Positions 14,591 to 16,921 of a DNA stretch of 16,921 nt are shown here, piece after piece. This DNA is from Candidatus Delongbacteria bacterium (GTDB lineage Bacteria > Delongbacteria > UBA4055). Location: NCBI GenBank assembly GCA_027858795.1, contig JAQICF010000117.1:1-16921 (forward strand), written 5' to 3'. Below the pieces are notes generated by a model. The model was not told where the DNA came from, did no database searches, and saw only the letters and a program-made list of their open reading frames with translations. Within the stretch, counting starts at the first letter, position 1, and the number at the start of each line of letters is the position of its first letter. A program made the position numbers and the translations under genes.

Positions 14591-16018
14591 TTAATCCCCT
14601 ATCACGAATTTGGTCCCGAATGTAATTATATGAGATTTTAATCCTGTATCTCTGTCATAATAACTATAGTCCAAACTTACAGTCTTAAGTTTAAATTTCC
14701 ATATATGGAATTCTGTAAAAACATCAGTGTACTTTATTCCAAACCCATACTGTGAAGCACTAAATTCAGATAGATCATAGTCAGATGTATAGAATTCCTC
14801 TGTCGATAAATGTTCTTCATAAGGAGCGAAATAATCTGAAGCTGTCTGTGTATAGTATCTGTAGGAAGGATATAAAGTAAATTTATCTGATACTTTAATT
14901 GGGAGTTCTATTTCAGCTGTATGAGAATTCACACCCCAGTCATCAAAGTAATACCTGTAATAATTCCTTAAAACCAAATATTCGTTAACAAAATAATTAA
15001 ATCTGATACCAACTGGTGTTTTCAAACGGTTATCAGGGAGTCTTTCGATATCATCGGCAAGTTGAAATACATCTGTATTTTCAGAAGAGGTGTAATATGG
15101 AATACTCGACTCCTCGCCAATAAAATAGTTATCTCTGTCCTTAAAGTATACTCTCTGCATTGGATTGGAAAGCCAGCCTGACTGAATCACAATATCTGAA
15201 AACAATGAAATCTGGGCATCGGGTGACAACATTTGAGAAAATATCACTGAGAAAGAATAAGTATTTCTACCGTTATCCTCTACCAGAGTAGTATTGACAG
15301 GACTCCAATTTACAGGATTATCGTCTTCAACTTCAATTCCATTATTATCCAGAATATCCACTTCATTGAAGAACCCTTCTGATAAGTCTCCACCCTCCTT
15401 AATATAACTGATAATTTCAGTCGGATAAGCAGGTCTCCATGAATCAATATATACATTTACTTTTAATCCCAATTCAGTATTTTGTTTATTGAAAAGCCTT
15501 GTAAAATTTCCTCCAAAACCCAACGAAGAATAGTCATATTCATTAGCATAGCTAAAATTAGCTCCGAAAATATTATTTCTATCATCGGATGAATGACTGT
15601 AACCTAAGTTCACGCTTGTCCACACATCTTCACTTGAAGCTCCCGAAGATTCTACCCAAGGACTACCTGTAACAACACCCGTAGTAGAAGCTCCTGAAAA
15701 AGGATTAAGGTTGCTTGAAGATGCAGAAGTATATGCTGATACAGTACCGTCTATTGAAAGAACATCATCATCATTAACAGGAATAGAAATATTTATATAA
15801 GTCGCATAGTCTGTTAATTCCTCAGTCCCTATACCCCCTGTAACTGCTGCATTATCTCCATCTTGAGTATAGTAACTCGTAAGAATATCTATTTCCGTAC
15901 TTTCAAGGACTCTCTTCTTGTATTCAGAATTCCCTTGGGAATACATACTACTGACAGCGATCATCAATATAATAACATATACTGAAATATTTGTTCTAAT
16001 TACATCCACAACCGCCAC
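14591..16018 (-). CDS. DUF3570 outer-membrane beta-barrel protein
   Basis: A 475-residue DUF3570 protein. Family landmarks are strong: YYTQDGDNAAVTGGIGTEEL near the N terminus, FSYANEYDYSSLGFGGNFTRL, the MQRVYFKD segment, DDIERLPDNRLKTPVGIRFN, LRNYYRYYFDDWGV, and the very characteristic YRYYTQTASDYFAPYEEHLS followed by TEEFYTSDYDLSEFSASQYG. The sequence alternates amphipathic strands rich in Tyr, Ser, Asn and Asp with acidic loops, as expected of a barrel of about 16 or more strands in the outer membrane. I see no Cys. The signal peptide runs from about Arg-8 to Gln-28 (RTNISVYVIILMIAVSS then MYSQ). The start is a GTG at 16018 (or GTG at 16009), overlapping the end of the DUF4266 gene. The function of DUF3570 is not established; its linkage with DUF4266 and ApbE is the main clue. 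Confidence 0.9.
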   Translation of the reverse strand: MAVVDVIRTNISVYVIILMIAVSSMYSQGNSEYKKRVLESTEIDILTSYYTQDGDNAAVTGGIGTEELTDYATYINISIPVNDDDVLSIDGTVSAYTSASSSNLNPFSGASTTGVVTGSPWVESSGASSEDVWTSVNLGYSHSSDDRNNIFGANFSYANEYDYSSLGFGGNFTRLFNKQNTELGLKVNVYIDSWRPAYPTEIISYIKEGGDLSEGFFNEVDILDNNGIEVEDDNPVNWSPVNTTLVEDNGRNTYSFSVIFSQMLSPDAQISLFSDIVIQSGWLSNPMQRVYFKDRDNYFIGEESSIPYYTSSENTDVFQLADDIERLPDNRLKTPVGIRFNYFVNEYLVLRNYYRYYFDDWGVNSHTAEIELPIKVSDKFTLYPSYRYYTQTASDYFAPYEEHLSTEEFYTSDYDLSEFSASQYGFGIKYTDVFTEFHIWKFKLKTVSLDYSYYDRDTGLKSHIITFGTKFVIGD

Positions 16019-16214
16019 CTGCTTTTCCGCCGTTAGCTCCTGCTGAACCTTCTCTATATATCTGAAAGGTTATCTCAAATTTGTTCTCTTTCCTGTCAGA
16101 TAATTCCATATCAGGATCACTTAAATTCACTTTTTCATATCCCTTAACTGTAGCACATGACGATAACATTAGCATCATCAGAAGAATGACTACAATAAAT
16201 ATCTTATGCTTCAT
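15996..16214 (-). CDS. DUF4266 small lipoprotein with GGGCGCN tail
   Basis: A 72-residue lipoprotein of the DUF4266 family. A short basic start and hydrophobic core lead to the lipobox LSSC with lipidated Cys-20; Ala-21 at position +2 favours outer-membrane delivery. The mature part is only about 53 residues: a conserved-looking YEKVNLSDPDMEL segment (26-38), FEITFQIYREGSAG (46-59), then a Gly-rich tail ending GGGCGCN (66-72) with Cys-69 and Cys-71. The invariant-looking tail and neighbouring ApbE suggest covalent modification or metal/redox chemistry, but no biochemical role is known to me. Its ATG overlaps the ApbE stop as ATGA, and its 3' end overlaps the DUF3570 start by 23 bases, so all three genes are translated as a block. 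Confidence 0.9.
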   Translation of the reverse strand: MKHKIFIVVILLMMLMLSSCATVKGYEKVNLSDPDMELSDRKENKFEITFQIYREGSAGANGGKAGGGCGCN

Positions 16215-16921
16215 TTCTGATTTATCCTTATGTTTTTGGAGTTATGTAAATTTCCTTTTTCGTCAACTATTACACATTCTATATCCGGCAGTTGATCGAT
16301 CCTGTCTATACCTGCATCGATTCCCATTACAAATATTGATGTCGCGAGTGCATCTGCCAATTCAGCAGAAGATGAGAATACTGTAGCACTTATGATTCCA
16401 GTTGTAGGATAACCTGTTCTGGGATCTATTATATGAGAATATCTTATACCGTTGAAAATTACAAATTTCTCGTAATTACCTGAAGTGACTACCGCTCCGC
16501 TAGTAATTGGTAATAGAGCAAAAGCTTTTTCCTTATTCATTGGATTGGTTATAGCTACGGTCCACTCTTTCCCATCAGGCTGCTTACCCCATGTATTCAT
16601 ATCTCCGGAAGCATTTATTATCCCAGAAGTTACTCCTTTTGATATCAAAAGCGATTTAGCTCTATCTGCGGCATAACCTTTACCTATTCCTCCGAAACCT
16701 ATCTTCATTCCCTCAAGTTTCAGAAATACAGAATGATCTTTTTTATCCAAAACTATGTTTTCATAACCCACTTTTGATACTGACAATTTTATATTTTTCT
16801 CTGTAGGAAATTCTTTCATACTACCGTCAAATTTCCAGATCCTATCCATTGATGCGTAAGTTATGTCAAAGGCACCGTCTGTCAATTTTGAAATTGCAAT
16901 TGAACGTTCGATCAGATCAAA
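16211..16921 (-). CDS. apbE: FAD:protein FMN transferase ApbE (5' end beyond window)
   Basis: The C-terminal 236 residues of an ApbE protein; the reading frame is open to the right edge (first visible residues FDLIERSIAIS). ApbE cleaves FAD and attaches FMN through a phosphoester bond to a Thr or Ser of target proteins, normally outside the cytoplasm, using Mg2+. Family motifs seen are TDGAFDITYASM, GGIGKGYAADRA, INASGDMNTWGKQPDG, VTSGNYEKF, SHIIDPRTGYP and the metal-binding ELADALATSIFVMG. The N-terminal part, including any lipoprotein signal, is not visible. No classical flavinylation target (FMN_bind domain with a D-G-x-T/S-x-A type motif) is present in the window, so the direct neighbours DUF4266 and DUF3570 are candidate partners. 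It is the first visible gene of the overlapping three-gene operon. Confidence 0.93.
   Translation of the reverse strand, partial: FDLIERSIAISKLTDGAFDITYASMDRIWKFDGSMKEFPTEKNIKLSVSKVGYENIVLDKKDHSVFLKLEGMKIGFGGIGKGYAADRAKSLLISKGVTSGIINASGDMNTWGKQPDGKEWTVAITNPMNKEKAFALLPITSGAVVTSGNYEKFVIFNGIRYSHIIDPRTGYPTTGIISATVFSSSAELADALATSIFVMGIDAGIDRIDQLPDIECVIVDEKGNLHNSKNIRINQK

Noticed and set aside
16081..16386. A 101-codon open frame on the plus strand
   Set aside because: It is antisense to the DUF4266 and ApbE genes, both of which have strong family matches. No initiation signal or domain is visible.
16883..16885. TTG at 16885 as the start of ApbE
   Set aside because: The frame stays open to the window edge and the upstream residues (FDLIERSIAIS) match the ApbE family, so this is an internal Leu codon and the gene is cut by the window.
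1..16921. CRISPR arrays, tRNA or rRNA genes, insertion sequences, long direct repeats, riboswitches
   Set aside because: Reading both strands showed no regularly spaced repeats, cloverleaf-like segments, transposase motifs or structured leaders. The only sequence similarity between genes is that expected among GT-B family members.

Overview
The window looks like a chromosomal segment of an AT-rich (about one third GC by eye), Gram-negative-type bacterium. The envelope evidence is a GT9 heptosyltransferase of the WaaF type, a WaaE/KdtX-like core glycosyltransferase, an MsbA-like ABC exporter, a lipoprotein and an outer-membrane beta-barrel. The visible expression signals are AGGAG Shine-Dalgarno sites and promoters of the TTGACA / 17 bp / TATAAT kind. 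That argues against a typical Bacteroidota genome (TTTG / TAnnTTTG promoters, weak Shine-Dalgarno use). I infer another diderm lineage, possibly elsewhere in the FCB group or a candidate phylum, but I cannot name it from this sequence.

Layout. (1) 1-86, minus: the 5' end of a secreted protein running off the left edge. (2) 273-11579, plus: eleven tightly packed genes with gaps of 0-64 nt or overlaps of 1-8 nt, probably one transcript. In order they are ABC exporter, CDP-glycerol synthase (TagD type), GT2-like glycosyltransferase, methyltransferase, three GT4-like glycosyltransferases, WaaE-like GT2, another GT4, WaaF-type heptosyltransferase, and a TagB/TagF-like glycerophosphotransferase-fold protein. 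(3) 11596-12525, minus: a DXD glycosyltransferase with its own promoter. (4) 12668-13756, plus: a second TagB/TagF-like protein. (5) 13749-14420, minus: a secreted rhodanese with tandem promoters. (6) 14591-16921, minus: a compact ApbE - DUF4266 lipoprotein - DUF3570 beta-barrel operon with overlapping genes. Its ApbE gene is cut by the right edge.

How it works together. Regions 2-4 read as a cell-surface glycan locus: an LPS/LOS core or short saccharide built by about eight glycosyltransferases, with heptose in the core and a flippase at the head. The unusual element is a CDP-glycerol module, one synthase and two TagB/TagF-like transferases. This suggests that the glycan carries phosphoglycerol or a short glycerol-phosphate polymer, which is more familiar from Gram-positive teichoic acids. 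Region 6 is a recurrent but functionally uncharacterised envelope system. A FAD:protein FMN transferase stands beside a tiny lipoprotein ending in Gly-Gly-Gly-Cys-Gly-Cys-Asn and a DUF3570 barrel, which suggests a covalently modified or redox-active surface peptide. The secreted rhodanese beside it also has redox/sulfur character but its own promoters.

No rRNA, tRNA, CRISPR array, insertion sequence or convincing intrinsic terminator was seen. No gene-free stretch exceeds 300 bases. The largest gaps (87-272, 12526-12667, 14421-14590) hold promoter regions.
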